DNA from: CAZDME01 sp964506785 [NCBI: uncultured bacterium]
GTDB lineage: Bacteria; CAZDME01; JAYEMH01
Assembly (NCBI GenBank): GCA_964506785.1
Contig: CAZDME010000045.1
Location: 1 to 10,695 of the forward strand
Direction: 5' to 3'
Length of the DNA: 10,695 bases
The translations under genes were made by a program, and so were the position numbers. Position 1 is the stretch's first letter. The number at the start of each line of letters is the position of its first letter. The notes beneath the pieces were generated by a model. The model was not told the origin of the DNA. It made no database searches and was given only the letters and a program-made list of their open reading frames with translations. This document shows positions 1 through 7,576 of this stretch, in pieces.

Positions 1-1778
1 GCGGGATTAGTTTTTGAACCGTAATTATAGCCGGCATCAGTAAAACCACGCGAATACCACCGGCCGTCCCAGGCAACCTTATTAATCCTATCGCTCATCA
101 CCCGGGCCTGCCTCAAGCATTCTTTTTGCTTGGATTTTTTGTTGAGCAAGCCGGCTAATTCAGCCATAATTTTAAGAGACCTGACCAGCGCCATAGCCAG
201 CCAGACACTTTCTCCCCGGTGTTTGATGCCGGCGGCATCAATGCCGTCATTCCAATCGGCATGGCCAATTAAAGGCAGTCCCCTTTCACCAGTATCATTA
301 AAGGTGAAATTCAAGTTTTTCTCCAGGTGTTCGAAAAGGGTGCCGGAACCGTCCTTAACCGCTCCACCTTTCCAATTTAAATCAATCTGCCAACCTCTAA
401 TCCAGCGGTCTTTTAAATAAGGAATCTTCTGGGAAAGTATTTTTTTATCGCCGGTTTCTTTTATATAAGAAGCCACCGTCGGCGTCAGCCAAATCTGGTG
501 GTCTTTGTTGGGGCGGTGCCCGGCCGGCCCGTCTGTATCCGACCAGCCCGGAGCCGAAGTGCCGTCCTGCCGGATAAGCAAGGCAATCTTTAATATCTTG
601 CGGCGGGCCAACTCCGGATTAATGGAGGTAATCGATTCGGCATCCTGGCAGGAATCCCGATAGCCGCGGCCGCCGGAACTTTCGTGATAATATGAAGGAG
701 AACGGGACCAGAAATTACAAATGTATAACTGGTATTTTACCCAGATATTGGCAATTTTATCAAAATCTTTGTCCGGCGTTTCTATCCAAACATTTTCCAA
801 TATTCTTTTCTGCCAGAGCTTTTTTACCTTTTCTAATTCCTTTTTGGCCTCATCTACCTTTCGATATTTATCTATCATCGATTTTACCGAACCAGTAGCC
901 CTGGGATAACGCCAGGGAAATCTTCCGTCAATCTTCATATCTTCACATAGGGTCTGCCCCATAACAATAACAAATTCTTTTGATTCTCCCGGTTTTAATT
1001 TTAATTCATGCTTTAAGAGGCCAACGCCGTCTTCACCGGAGCAAAACTCATAATTTTTAAAATTTTTCTCCTTTAAAAATTCCGGGCTGGCTTCCGTCTG
1101 AAATCGGCCGAGACTAGGCACCTTGCGGACGGAAAAACCCCGAACCGGCAGGCTGCTCGCCAGGAAAGTCAAATATGGATTGGACTGAATATCCATATCG
1201 CCCCAGACAGCCGTTTTACGGCCAATGACGGCAGATAAATCTTTATCGAACCAGATGCGGTTATATAAATTCATAATATTGCGATAGCGAATCTCCATGT
1301 GAAAATCGCCGATTAACCATTCAACATACGGGAAAACCTCTAAATTTTTTAGACGCTTAGTCTGATTGCTGATTTTAACCAGCCAGATTTCACAGGTGTC
1401 TTTGCGGGGGACAAAATAGGTTACCTTCGATTCGAGACCATACAAACTAGTTTCAATGGAAGTATAACCCAACCCGTGAGAAGCCCGGAAGGATTTGGGT
1501 TTAATTCTTAAAGGCTGATAGGCGGCACTCCAGGATTTTTGGGTATCTTTATCTTTCAAAAAAAGAAAACGGCCGGGACGGTCAATCTGCCAGTTACCCT
1601 GCTCCCAGCGAAGAAGACGGTCAGTGCGGCAGTCTTTATAAAAGGAATAGCCGCCGGCGACCTGCGAAATTATGGCGCAGTAATTTTCGTTGGTCAGATA
1701 ATTTATCCAGGGACGGGGCGGGGTTGGATTAGTAATAATAAATTCAGTGCCGTCTTTAGAAAAATACCCGTATTTCAT
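1..1778 (-). CDS. GH94-family glycoside phosphorylase (cellobiose/chitobiose phosphorylase-like), 3' end cut by the window edge
   Basis: The frame is open from an ATG at 1778 to the window edge: 592 codons, with the C-terminal part missing (the family is usually about 800 residues). The N-terminus MKYGYFSKDGTEFIITNP followed by PRPWINYL and GGYSFYKD is typical of the GH94 beta-sandwich domain. The (alpha/alpha)6-barrel begins near residue 340 with GGRGYRDSCQD (R374 to D379), continues through an IWL..TVASYIKETGD stretch, and reaches HADWNDGID, where W509 and D511 match the family's catalytic Trp-Asn-Asp. Known members reversibly phosphorolyse beta-linked disaccharides or oligosaccharides in the cytoplasm; no signal peptide is visible here. 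The phosphate-binding His and Thr of the family lie in the missing part, so phosphorolysis and the substrate cannot be confirmed. AAGGAGG lies 12 bases before the start. It is the third gene of the operon, 51 bases after the secreted glycosidase. Confidence 0.92.
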   Translation of the reverse strand, partial: MKYGYFSKDGTEFIITNPTPPRPWINYLTNENYCAIISQVAGGYSFYKDCRTDRLLRWEQGNWQIDRPGRFLFLKDKDTQKSWSAAYQPLRIKPKSFRASHGLGYTSIETSLYGLESKVTYFVPRKDTCEIWLVKISNQTKRLKNLEVFPYVEWLIGDFHMEIRYRNIMNLYNRIWFDKDLSAVIGRKTAVWGDMDIQSNPYLTFLASSLPVRGFSVRKVPSLGRFQTEASPEFLKEKNFKNYEFCSGEDGVGLLKHELKLKPGESKEFVIVMGQTLCEDMKIDGRFPWRYPRATGSVKSMIDKYRKVDEAKKELEKVKKLWQKRILENVWIETPDKDFDKIANIWVKYQLYICNFWSRSPSYYHESSGGRGYRDSCQDAESITSINPELARRKILKIALLIRQDGTSAPGWSDTDGPAGHRPNKDHQIWLTPTVASYIKETGDKKILSQKIPYLKDRWIRGWQIDLNWKGGAVKDGSGTLFEHLEKNLNFTFNDTGERGLPLIGHADWNDGIDAAGIKHRGESVWLAMALVRSLKIMAELAGLLNKKSKQKECLRQARVMSDRINKVAWDGRWYSRGFTDAGYNYGSKTNP

Positions 1779-1829
1779 AGTTGCGTTTTTCCTCCTTACT
1801 CGTTAAACCGATTTGTCATCCACGACTTA

Positions 1830-3725
1830 CTATTTATTCCACAATTCTTTATAAACATAATAGGCTTTTCGAAGATGGCGGATAAATGGGCTTAAGGTGC
1901 CGTTGGCCTGGCTGACCACTCCCAACCATTCTTCATACATCCAGCCGTCGGGAAAAGGGCCGATAAACTGGCCGTAGCGCTCCTGAATAGCCGGATTATT
2001 TTCCGGCGGAGGGCCGGCTTTCCACCACTCGTCATTCCACTCGAAAAGGACGCCGCCTAAAGAGTTTCCCTGGCCGCTTCCAGCCATGTTATATTCGATA
2101 TCCTCCCAGCAGCCCTTTAAATAATTTGCCTGTTCTTCTTCCATCCTCTGGCGCGTGTAATTACCGTGCATATAAGCCGGACAGCCATATTCGGTAATTA
2201 AAACGGGATGGCCATAAACATCCCTGACATTTTCCCAGAGACTGCGGCCAAAACCGTAACTGCCCCGGTAGGTGTTTGTCCCAAAAATATCGACATCAGG
2301 GCAATTCTCGGCCAGTTTATCCAAATAAAGGACATCGCCGTTACAAATCGCTACCGGATGGTCCGGGTCGACGGAGTGAATCCACCTGGCCACATCATTG
2401 ACAAATTTGTAATAAGGAATGGGGTCGCTCTTGGCGTTACAGGCAACACCATAATTATTTTCATTGCCGAGAATCCAGATTAAAACCCAGGGCTCATCCT
2501 TGCAGTTCATAACCATCTCTTTGACACTGTTCATCATATTCTCGCGGTGCTTAGGGTTACTATAGTCCGTTCCGGCATACCATTCCGCACCGGAGCCAAT
2601 GGTATACATACCCAGATAATCGCCGACGGCACAGCGGATGCCGTAATTTTCGTATAATTCGCCAAGCAGCTTTTTGTTATAGGCGTGATGATAAAGCCGG
2701 ATGGTATTTACCCCCATATCCTTCATCAGCTGGAAATCTCCGACGGGCGGTTCGACCTCAATCTCCTGTTTATTATTGCCGCTGGTATCGATAAAGGCAT
2801 CATAAGGGCCGTCAATTTTTCCGTTTTGATTATAATCGGCAAACATCCAGTCCCGGTGGACGACTAAACTTCCGTTATCCGGAGTCAGGCCGACCTTATT
2901 AGGCGTATAGGCGACACATTTGATTTTATAGGGTTCGCCGTCAACCAGAAGCTGCCAATGTCCGTTATCGTATTTTACCAGCCGCACCTTGCCTTTTCCC
3001 CGGCCGCCGACCACCCGGTGCCGGGTGAGGTCCACTTTAGGAGGGGTAACTTCTTCGGGCGGCGCGGCAACAAGCTTGCCCGGGTCAGTAATCACAATGT
3101 CGTTATTGACATTATCATCAAAACCGTTCTCGACGACAATCTTGGCGCCCACCAGCTTTATCCCCAATTCCGGATGAATCCGGGTTAAATAATCGATTTT
3201 ATCAATAGAGACCTTGCCGATATACCAGGGGGTTTTCCAGTATGTCCAGCCGACGGTAAAAGGGTAATGGACAATGACGGCGTAATAGGCCTTTATGGCC
3301 GGAAGAATCAATCCGGATTTTTCCAAAGCCAAAGCGGTATAAAAAAGTTTTACCCCCGGGTCTTCATCAGTGGTTGCCCATTTATAAAAACAGACGCGTT
3401 GATAATCGGTATTGACGAAATCCCAGTGGCTGCCTTCAAGCCACTGATGTTGGTCTAACCAGCGGTAATCCGGGTCGCGAAAGATAGAAATCTCATTAGG
3501 ATAAATTCCCTCCCCAACTGCTTTGGAAAGCCCGTCGCGGTCGGTTATTTCATAAACGTACTCTCTTGTTCCCTTATTTTTAAACTGGCCGTATTTTTCG
3601 TAATCAACAATCTTCTCGGTGCCCGGGTCGTATAAGTTAATCGGCCGAGCAGGAGGCTGCCAGGAAGCAAAAGCTACTGCACTAAAAAACAATAAGATGA
3701 TACTGGTTAAACATAATTTCTTCAT
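1830..3725 (-). CDS. Secreted clan GH-A glycosidase-like protein (GH2 TIM-barrel type) with a TPR-like N-terminal region
   Basis: 631 residues. Residues 1-20 form a Sec signal peptide (AFA before S21), so the protein is exported. Residues 121-182 look helical and resemble the second half of the Trp-rich module found in the right part of the window. A TIM barrel follows from about 250: the strand-4 motif GNEN puts the likely acid/base at E422, ITEYG puts the likely nucleophile at E512, and a late FEWNDEWWK motif (561-569) is shared with the upstream glycosidase. Residues 297-305 (DYNQNGKID) resemble a calcium-binding EF-hand or dockerin loop. These motifs indicate a retaining beta-glycosidase or transglycosidase fold; family and substrate are not determined. 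ATG at 3725 is supported by AAAGGAG eight bases upstream. It lies 34 bases after the upstream glycosidase and 51 bases before the GH94 gene, so the three are probably cotranscribed. Confidence 0.85.
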   Translation of the reverse strand: MKKLCLTSIILLFFSAVAFASWQPPARPINLYDPGTEKIVDYEKYGQFKNKGTREYVYEITDRDGLSKAVGEGIYPNEISIFRDPDYRWLDQHQWLEGSHWDFVNTDYQRVCFYKWATTDEDPGVKLFYTALALEKSGLILPAIKAYYAVIVHYPFTVGWTYWKTPWYIGKVSIDKIDYLTRIHPELGIKLVGAKIVVENGFDDNVNNDIVITDPGKLVAAPPEEVTPPKVDLTRHRVVGGRGKGKVRLVKYDNGHWQLLVDGEPYKIKCVAYTPNKVGLTPDNGSLVVHRDWMFADYNQNGKIDGPYDAFIDTSGNNKQEIEVEPPVGDFQLMKDMGVNTIRLYHHAYNKKLLGELYENYGIRCAVGDYLGMYTIGSGAEWYAGTDYSNPKHRENMMNSVKEMVMNCKDEPWVLIWILGNENNYGVACNAKSDPIPYYKFVNDVARWIHSVDPDHPVAICNGDVLYLDKLAENCPDVDIFGTNTYRGSYGFGRSLWENVRDVYGHPVLITEYGCPAYMHGNYTRQRMEEEQANYLKGCWEDIEYNMAGSGQGNSLGGVLFEWNDEWWKAGPPPENNPAIQERYGQFIGPFPDGWMYEEWLGVVSQANGTLSPFIRHLRKAYYVYKELWNK

Positions 3726-3759
3726 CGGCTATCTCCTTTACCTACCTATAATAACAGTT

Positions 3760-5565
3760 TTATTTCTTCTTAACTACTTCCACATAGACGATATCGCCGA
3801 ATCTTCTTTGGTAATTGCCCTTTTGATAAGTGCTCCCGGCGGAAAAGCTGATAAAACCCGGCTCTTTTAAAAGATAGCGAAACTCTATCTCGCCTTTTTC
3901 ATCGGTAACTTTCGACCCTTTTACCTGCTCCCAATAACTGGACTCAAAAATTCCGTAATCAACCCTCTGCCGGCAAACGGGGTTACCGTCAGCATCGGTA
4001 ACTCTAACCTTAACCACAGCATCAATAGTTTTGTGACCGACAAAATATTTGGGCTCGTCGGGAATAACCTTGACGGAAATAGGAGGAGGCGGAATTCTTG
4101 TTTTATTAAAAGTCCAGATCTGGGCCTCTTTTTCAACCAATAGTATCTTTTCTTCTTCCCCGGTTTCTTCACTTTTAATTTCAAAAGCCCGGATTCTTAA
4201 GATGTGTTCTCCATCTTTCACCCGGGAAGAATCCCAGCTACCCTTCCACCAAAGCCTTCCCTCTTTTTCTAAAGGCTGCCACTTAGTTTTATCAACCTGG
4301 TATTCAACTAAAGAAGCCCATTCAGTAACAAAAACCTCAATGGGCACCTCGGCTCGATAATAATCCATCTTTTTCGGCTCAATCATAATGGCTTGATTAT
4401 AATCTTTGAGCGCTTTATAAAGCAGTCGCGGTGTCCCGGTTATATTCGAGCTTTCATCCGGAATCGCCAAAACGCCAAACCACTCTTCCGGGTCGTTTTT
4501 ATCATGTTTGGTTTCATCCCCGGAGAAATCATCGTTTTTCCACCATTCATCAACCCAGGCAAAAACACAGCCGCCCGTAGCCCCGGCCTGAACCAAATCA
4601 TCGTACATCTCAAGCATACCTTCGGCCTGTTCTTCATCGCTTAAACCCCCATACCTTTCGATAGAAGCATGGGCAACCGGCGAAACCGAAAGGCCAAATT
4701 CACTGATAACTAAAGGTTTATTCCGGGCATGCTTTTGCTTCAACCATTCCACATAGGGCCGGTATCCCAGGCAGTGGCTGACGGTAACCGGATTATACGA
4801 GAATACATTGAAACAGACGGCATCCAGGTAATCAAGCCCAAGGAAAGCCAACTGAGGCCAGTTAGAAAACGAGATGTATCGGTTTTTTTCCAACTCATGT
4901 ATTTTTTCTACCATTTTAGCGAACATCGATTCGGTCGTCTCTTTTCCGGAAATCAAGACGCGTTCTACGGGAGGTTCATTTGAAATCAAAAAGAGCATAA
5001 TGTTATCAAAAGCCTGAACGTTTTTAATATCATGCAAGGCCATATTCAAGGCGTAATTTTGCGCCGCCGGAGAGCCATAATCCCGGGTAGGGTCAAACCA
5101 GATACCCATAATTACCAGAAGCCCATATTTTCGGGCTAAATCCAATTCACTCCGGGTTAACGGCGCCCAGGTGCGAATGGCGTTAAAACCAGCGGAGCGG
5201 ATGAGCTCGAAATCCTTCTCCATAATATCCGGATTAATCCGGTGTAACCAGGGAAGCTGATTGGGCCGCCAGGCGCCATAACCCATTCCTTTAATAAAAA
5301 TCTTTTCGCCGTTTAAACAAAACCAATTATCTTTAATCTCTACCTCTATCGGGCCGTAAAATCCGGTTACCTTTCTTTCTTCTAAAACGGGTGAAAGAGC
5401 TTCTTTTACCGGCATGACTTCCGGTTTGGTAACTTCCTTTACCCGGCGGGCAGAAAATAATTTAAAACCAATGAAACCGGCAGTTATTATTAAAACAATA
5501 ATTAAAAGATTCTCTATGCTTTTTTTCCCTCGGGGCGTATCATTGCTCTTTTCCATGTTTTCCAT
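3760..5565 (-). CDS. Membrane-anchored clan GH-A glycosidase-like protein with C-terminal Ig-like domain
   Basis: 601 residues. A short basic N-terminus precedes one membrane segment (about 18-35) with no obvious cleavage site, so the catalytic part is probably tethered outside the inner membrane. A GH2-like TIM barrel covers about 75-390: GEKIFIKGMGYG is a typical entry strand, ISNEPP gives the likely acid/base E197, VISEFG gives the likely nucleophile E289, and FAWVDEWWK (335-343) parallels the FEWNDEWWK of the next gene. Two beta-rich parts follow: about 395-490, with a YQVDKTKWQPL...DGEHILRIRAF pattern seen in Ig-like or beta-sandwich modules, and about 497-597, an invasin-like Ig fold (VTDADGNPV, TDEKGEIEF). 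The reaction is probably hydrolysis or transfer on a beta-glycan; the substrate is unknown. ATG at 5565 has AAAGGAG eight bases upstream; a second Met at codon 4 has no better ribosome site. It is first in the operon. Confidence 0.85.
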   Translation of the reverse strand: MENMEKSNDTPRGKKSIENLLIIVLIITAGFIGFKLFSARRVKEVTKPEVMPVKEALSPVLEERKVTGFYGPIEVEIKDNWFCLNGEKIFIKGMGYGAWRPNQLPWLHRINPDIMEKDFELIRSAGFNAIRTWAPLTRSELDLARKYGLLVIMGIWFDPTRDYGSPAAQNYALNMALHDIKNVQAFDNIMLFLISNEPPVERVLISGKETTESMFAKMVEKIHELEKNRYISFSNWPQLAFLGLDYLDAVCFNVFSYNPVTVSHCLGYRPYVEWLKQKHARNKPLVISEFGLSVSPVAHASIERYGGLSDEEQAEGMLEMYDDLVQAGATGGCVFAWVDEWWKNDDFSGDETKHDKNDPEEWFGVLAIPDESSNITGTPRLLYKALKDYNQAIMIEPKKMDYYRAEVPIEVFVTEWASLVEYQVDKTKWQPLEKEGRLWWKGSWDSSRVKDGEHILRIRAFEIKSEETGEEEKILLVEKEAQIWTFNKTRIPPPPISVKVIPDEPKYFVGHKTIDAVVKVRVTDADGNPVCRQRVDYGIFESSYWEQVKGSKVTDEKGEIEFRYLLKEPGFISFSAGSTYQKGNYQRRFGDIVYVEVVKKK

Positions 5566-5589
5566 AATTTAGGCTCCTTTATCATCCAA

Positions 5590-5602
5590 ATTAACCGTTA
5601 AT
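5590..5602. promoter_or_regulatory. Candidate operator dyad at the glycosidase-operon start site
   Basis: The perfect 13-base dyad ATTAAC-C-GTTAAT overlaps the last bases of the -10 element and the predicted transcription start, a usual place for repressor binding. No regulator gene of a suitable type is in the window, and one short AT-rich dyad can arise by chance. Confidence 0.35.
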
Positions 5603-5629
5603 GGTAGCATACTTCAGGCACAGTGTCAA
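5601..5629 (-). promoter_or_regulatory. Sigma-70 type extended -10 promoter of the glycosidase/GH94 operon
   Basis: On the minus strand a perfect -35 TTGACA (5629-5624) is separated by 17 bases from TACCAT (5606-5601), with TG one base before the -10 (TGC-TACCAT), giving an extended -10. The start would fall near 5594, leaving a leader of about 30 bases that includes the AAAGGAG ribosome site of the 601-residue gene. No ECF-type GTCTAA element is found here, so this operon seems to be outside the ECF regulon. Confidence 0.8.
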
Positions 5630-5692
5630 GAAAAGTCGCCTTTCAAAGTTCCGATATCTTACTCCCTTTATCTTTTATGCCTCTCGCTATTA

Positions 5693-5727
5693 TAAAAATA
5701 AAGGGGCGCTTTACCTGCCACCCCCCT
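5693..5727 (-). terminator. Possible weak intrinsic terminator after the 168-residue gene
   Basis: On the minus strand AGGGG (5727-5723) can pair with CCCCT (5706-5702), extendable by two pairs past one mismatch, across an approximately 16-base interior, and is followed by TTATTTTTAT. It lies about 55 bases after the stop codon and before the operon promoter. The stem is short and the loop long, so this is tentative. Confidence 0.4.
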
Positions 5728-5782
5728 ATTGCCGCATGCAAATTAAGTTATTTGCTAAAACCTTATTTTTTAATCCCCAGTA

Positions 5783-6289
5783 TTAATAAACTTTTATGGC
5801 TATTGGTAATTTATAGAATTTATTTTGGGGATCCAGCTTTAACCTCGACTTGGCCTCATCGGCCAATTTAATCAAAACGAATTTCCCTCGCTGGATTTCT
5901 AATAAATTGCGGCTTTCCGGATATTCCATAATAACCTTCTTATATGCCTGGTTGGCCTCTTTGGATTTACCCTGAACCCGGCAGGCTTCAGCGACAATAA
6001 ACTGGGACATCCCCACATCATTAAGAATCCGGTATTTGCTAAAGACCTCTTTAGAATCAGCGCTTAAAGCAATCTTACCCAAAACCTTTATTTTACTTTG
6101 CTCTTTCTTTGCTTCCCGGCTAGAAAGTTCAATGCATTTTTCTGCGGCGGCAATGGCCTGGGTGAATTTTCCCTGAGCTAAAGCCCGAGCGGCCTCCCGG
6201 GTTAGCTCTTGAGAGGACCCTTCGGCAAAAGCCAAAGGAATAAAACCAAAAACCAAGCCAAAAACCAGAATTAAATTAATAACCCTCAT
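5783..6289 (-). CDS. Small secreted TPR-like protein, single degenerate copy of the Trp/Cys module
   Basis: 168 residues with a clear Sec signal peptide (cleavage after AFA, residue 22). The mature part is one TPR-like unit: AARALAQGKFTQAIAAAEKC (33-52) corresponds to the first helical pair of the module in the 464-residue protein, YRILNDVGMSQFIVAEA (86-102) to its ALNDVGTCYFI stretch, and EANQAYKKVIMEYP (111-124) to the next helix. The Trp-rich WDPKGWFWK signature is lost: only an EIQRGKFVLIKLADEAKSRL tail (131-150) fills that place, and of the three module cysteines only C52 is kept. The function is unknown; it is probably a periplasmic binding or scaffold protein. ATG at 6289 has AAGGAGG four bases upstream. 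It has its own sigma-70 promoter, lies between two terminator signals, and shows no ECF site. Confidence 0.75.
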   Translation of the reverse strand: MRVINLILVFGLVFGFIPLAFAEGSSQELTREAARALAQGKFTQAIAAAEKCIELSSREAKKEQSKIKVLGKIALSADSKEVFSKYRILNDVGMSQFIVAEACRVQGKSKEANQAYKKVIMEYPESRNLLEIQRGKFVLIKLADEAKSRLKLDPQNKFYKLPIAIKVY

Positions 6290-6373
6290 TCTTCCTCCTT
6301 CCCTGCCTTTTATTCTCCTTTTTGAACTAAGCGTTTAAATGTTCGCCCGGCAGAATCCGCGTATCCCTGAATT

Positions 6374-6401
6374 ATTATATCTCTTTAAAAATCATTTGCA
6401 A
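6374..6401 (-). promoter_or_regulatory. Sigma-70 type promoter of the 168-residue gene
   Basis: On the minus strand TTGCAA (6401-6396) and a consensus TATAAT (6379-6374) are 16 bases apart. The start would lie near 6367, giving a leader of about 78 bases. The promoter stands just past the terminator of the preceding gene, which supports a separate transcription unit. Confidence 0.7.
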
Positions 6402-6417
6402 GATAAAAGATACCGAT

Positions 6418-6453
6418 AAAAAGGAGAGGATAGCGTCTCTCGATATCCTCTCC
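6418..6453 (-). terminator. Intrinsic terminator of the 337-residue gene
   Basis: On the minus strand GGAGAGGATA (6453-6444) pairs perfectly with TATCCTCTCC (6432-6423) across an 11-base loop and is followed at once by TTTTT (6422-6418). A 10-pair GC-rich stem plus a T-run, 40 bases after the stop codon, is a strong rho-independent terminator. Confidence 0.9.
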
Positions 6454-6492
6454 CCTGTTATCAAATTTTACTTCCTGAATCCATCTTTAAAT

Positions 6493-7506
6493 TTAGTAAC
6501 GCAGACGGGAATCATTCCAGTCAGTAATATTGAGCATTTCTATCCGATCATCAGCAGCTTCTGAAATTTTCCAGGTTTCGTCCTTGACAAGATCGGTCTT
6601 AGCCGCACCATCCATCGCTGAACGGCCGTAAGGGAGATTATCGCCAGCTGGATTATTACCTCCGGCGCTATCAACTGCCTGATAGGTGGTAATACAGTCA
6701 GCTTTTGTTCCAATCTTACCTTTCCTTAAAGCCTCAGCCTTGATAAACCAGCAAGAAGCCACATCACAATAGGCATAACACTCATTATATAAACCTTCGA
6801 TGGTACTGGCCCCGGGCGAATCGTGGTAATCTTGAGCCCGGCTCTTCTGCCCCTCAGCCTGATCTTTATACAGGGCAATACAAAATTCGGCATAATCTAT
6901 AGCCTCACTGTACTTGCCGCTGCCTAAAGCTTCCCAGGCAGCTACCGTCATCGCCGCTGAACTGGCTTCATCACCGGTAAAACCTAATAACCGCGCATAA
7001 GCGGCATCAGCCGGCTTCCAGAGAATGGTAGCCGTGGCATCAGCACACTGAGCATAGAAATAATCACCAGGCGAACGGTCATCAGCAACTAATTTATGGA
7101 AAGCATCTTTGGCATCGTTAGTCAAAGAACCATCCCTTAGTCTATAGGCATCTCCCAGGATGTAGTAACAGGTACCAACATCATTCAAAGCCCAATAACC
7201 GGCATAGACTTCAGTTACCGTTCCGGCGGGATAGTCCGCTAAACCCGTTTTCTGGACATCTGCCCTGGGACTATAAAAAAGGGTACAAATCTCTGCCCAG
7301 CCGATAGCATCATCATAATCAGGCGTGCCGGCGTAATCATAGGTAAAGGCAGGATCATCATCAGCGGTGTAGGCACCTCCTGTAAAGGCGGCCCAGGCGG
7401 CTCCAGTGAGATTCTTAGAGGTACTCAATTTAAAACTGGCAAAAGCTGGAGTGGCCATTAAACCGACTAAAAGAACCGCAGCGCAAATCGCAATCAGTTT
7501 TCTCAT
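6493..7506 (-). CDS. Secreted TPR-like protein with two divergent Trp/Cys modules, ECF-controlled
   Basis: 337 residues with a Sec signal peptide (TPAFA before S24). Two copies of the TPR-like module follow. The first (about 32-173) has DYDDAIGWAEICTLFY, then YWALNDVGTCYYILGDAY (104-121), then YFYAQCADATATILWKP (149-165), where the usual CWDPKGWFWK has diverged. The second (about 186-325) has TVAAWEALGSGKYSEAIDYA (187-206), FCIALY and YAYCDVASCWFIKAEAL (244-260). Cysteines at 74, 113 and 154 match the three module cysteines of the 464-residue protein; the second copy adds others (243, 247, 271). The gene follows the anti-sigma gene by 70 bases, has its own GGGAAC/GTCTAA promoter and ends in a strong terminator. 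AAGGAGGTGA before the ATG is a near-perfect ribosome site, so high expression is likely. The molecular function is not known; a periplasmic or surface role is inferred from the signal peptide and ECF control. Confidence 0.82.
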   Translation of the reverse strand: MRKLIAICAAVLLVGLMATPAFASFKLSTSKNLTGAAWAAFTGGAYTADDDPAFTYDYAGTPDYDDAIGWAEICTLFYSPRADVQKTGLADYPAGTVTEVYAGYWALNDVGTCYYILGDAYRLRDGSLTNDAKDAFHKLVADDRSPGDYFYAQCADATATILWKPADAAYARLLGFTGDEASSAAMTVAAWEALGSGKYSEAIDYAEFCIALYKDQAEGQKSRAQDYHDSPGASTIEGLYNECYAYCDVASCWFIKAEALRKGKIGTKADCITTYQAVDSAGGNNPAGDNLPYGRSAMDGAAKTDLVKDETWKISEAADDRIEMLNITDWNDSRLRY

Positions 7507-7544
7507 TTTTTCACCTCCTTCAATTAAAAGTTCAATCTATCTAT

Positions 7545-7572
7545 TTAGACAAAAGAAAACTAAAAAAGTTCC
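7545..7572 (-). promoter_or_regulatory. ECF-type (RpoE-like) promoter of the 337-residue gene
   Basis: On the minus strand GGAAC (7572-7568, preceded by G) and GTCTAA (7550-7545) are separated by 17 bases, the spacing and sequence of RpoE-group promoters. It starts 5 bases after the anti-sigma open reading frame. The 13-base string TTAGACAAAAGAA (plus strand) is identical to that at the sigma-gene promoter. The start would be near 7538, with a leader of about 32 bases carrying the ribosome site. The -35 lies within an AAAAAGGGAACTTTTTT dyad. Confidence 0.75.
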
Positions 7573-7576
7573 CTTT

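Noticed and set aside
130-420. Plus-strand open frame of 96 codons
   Set aside because: It lies wholly within the GH94 coding region on the other strand, has no ribosome site, and its product has no recognisable composition.
1338-1375. TTAGAC near 1350 as a further ECF promoter
   Set aside because: It lies inside the GH94 coding region and no GGAAC element is found at 16-18 bases.
1539-1895. Plus-strand open frame of 118 codons over the GH94 start and the glycosidase end
   Set aside because: It overlaps two well-supported minus-strand genes and the ribosome site of the GH94 gene. It is an antisense shadow.
5738-5755. Dyad GCAAAT-N6-ATTTGC
   Set aside because: A six-base AT-rich dyad between the 168-residue gene and its possible terminator, not placed at a promoter. 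Chance is likely.
5601-5871. Plus-strand open frames in the gap before the glycosidase operon
   Set aside because: They run through the promoter, the terminator signal and the end of the 168-residue gene, with no ribosome site. The translations look like random hydrophobic sequence.
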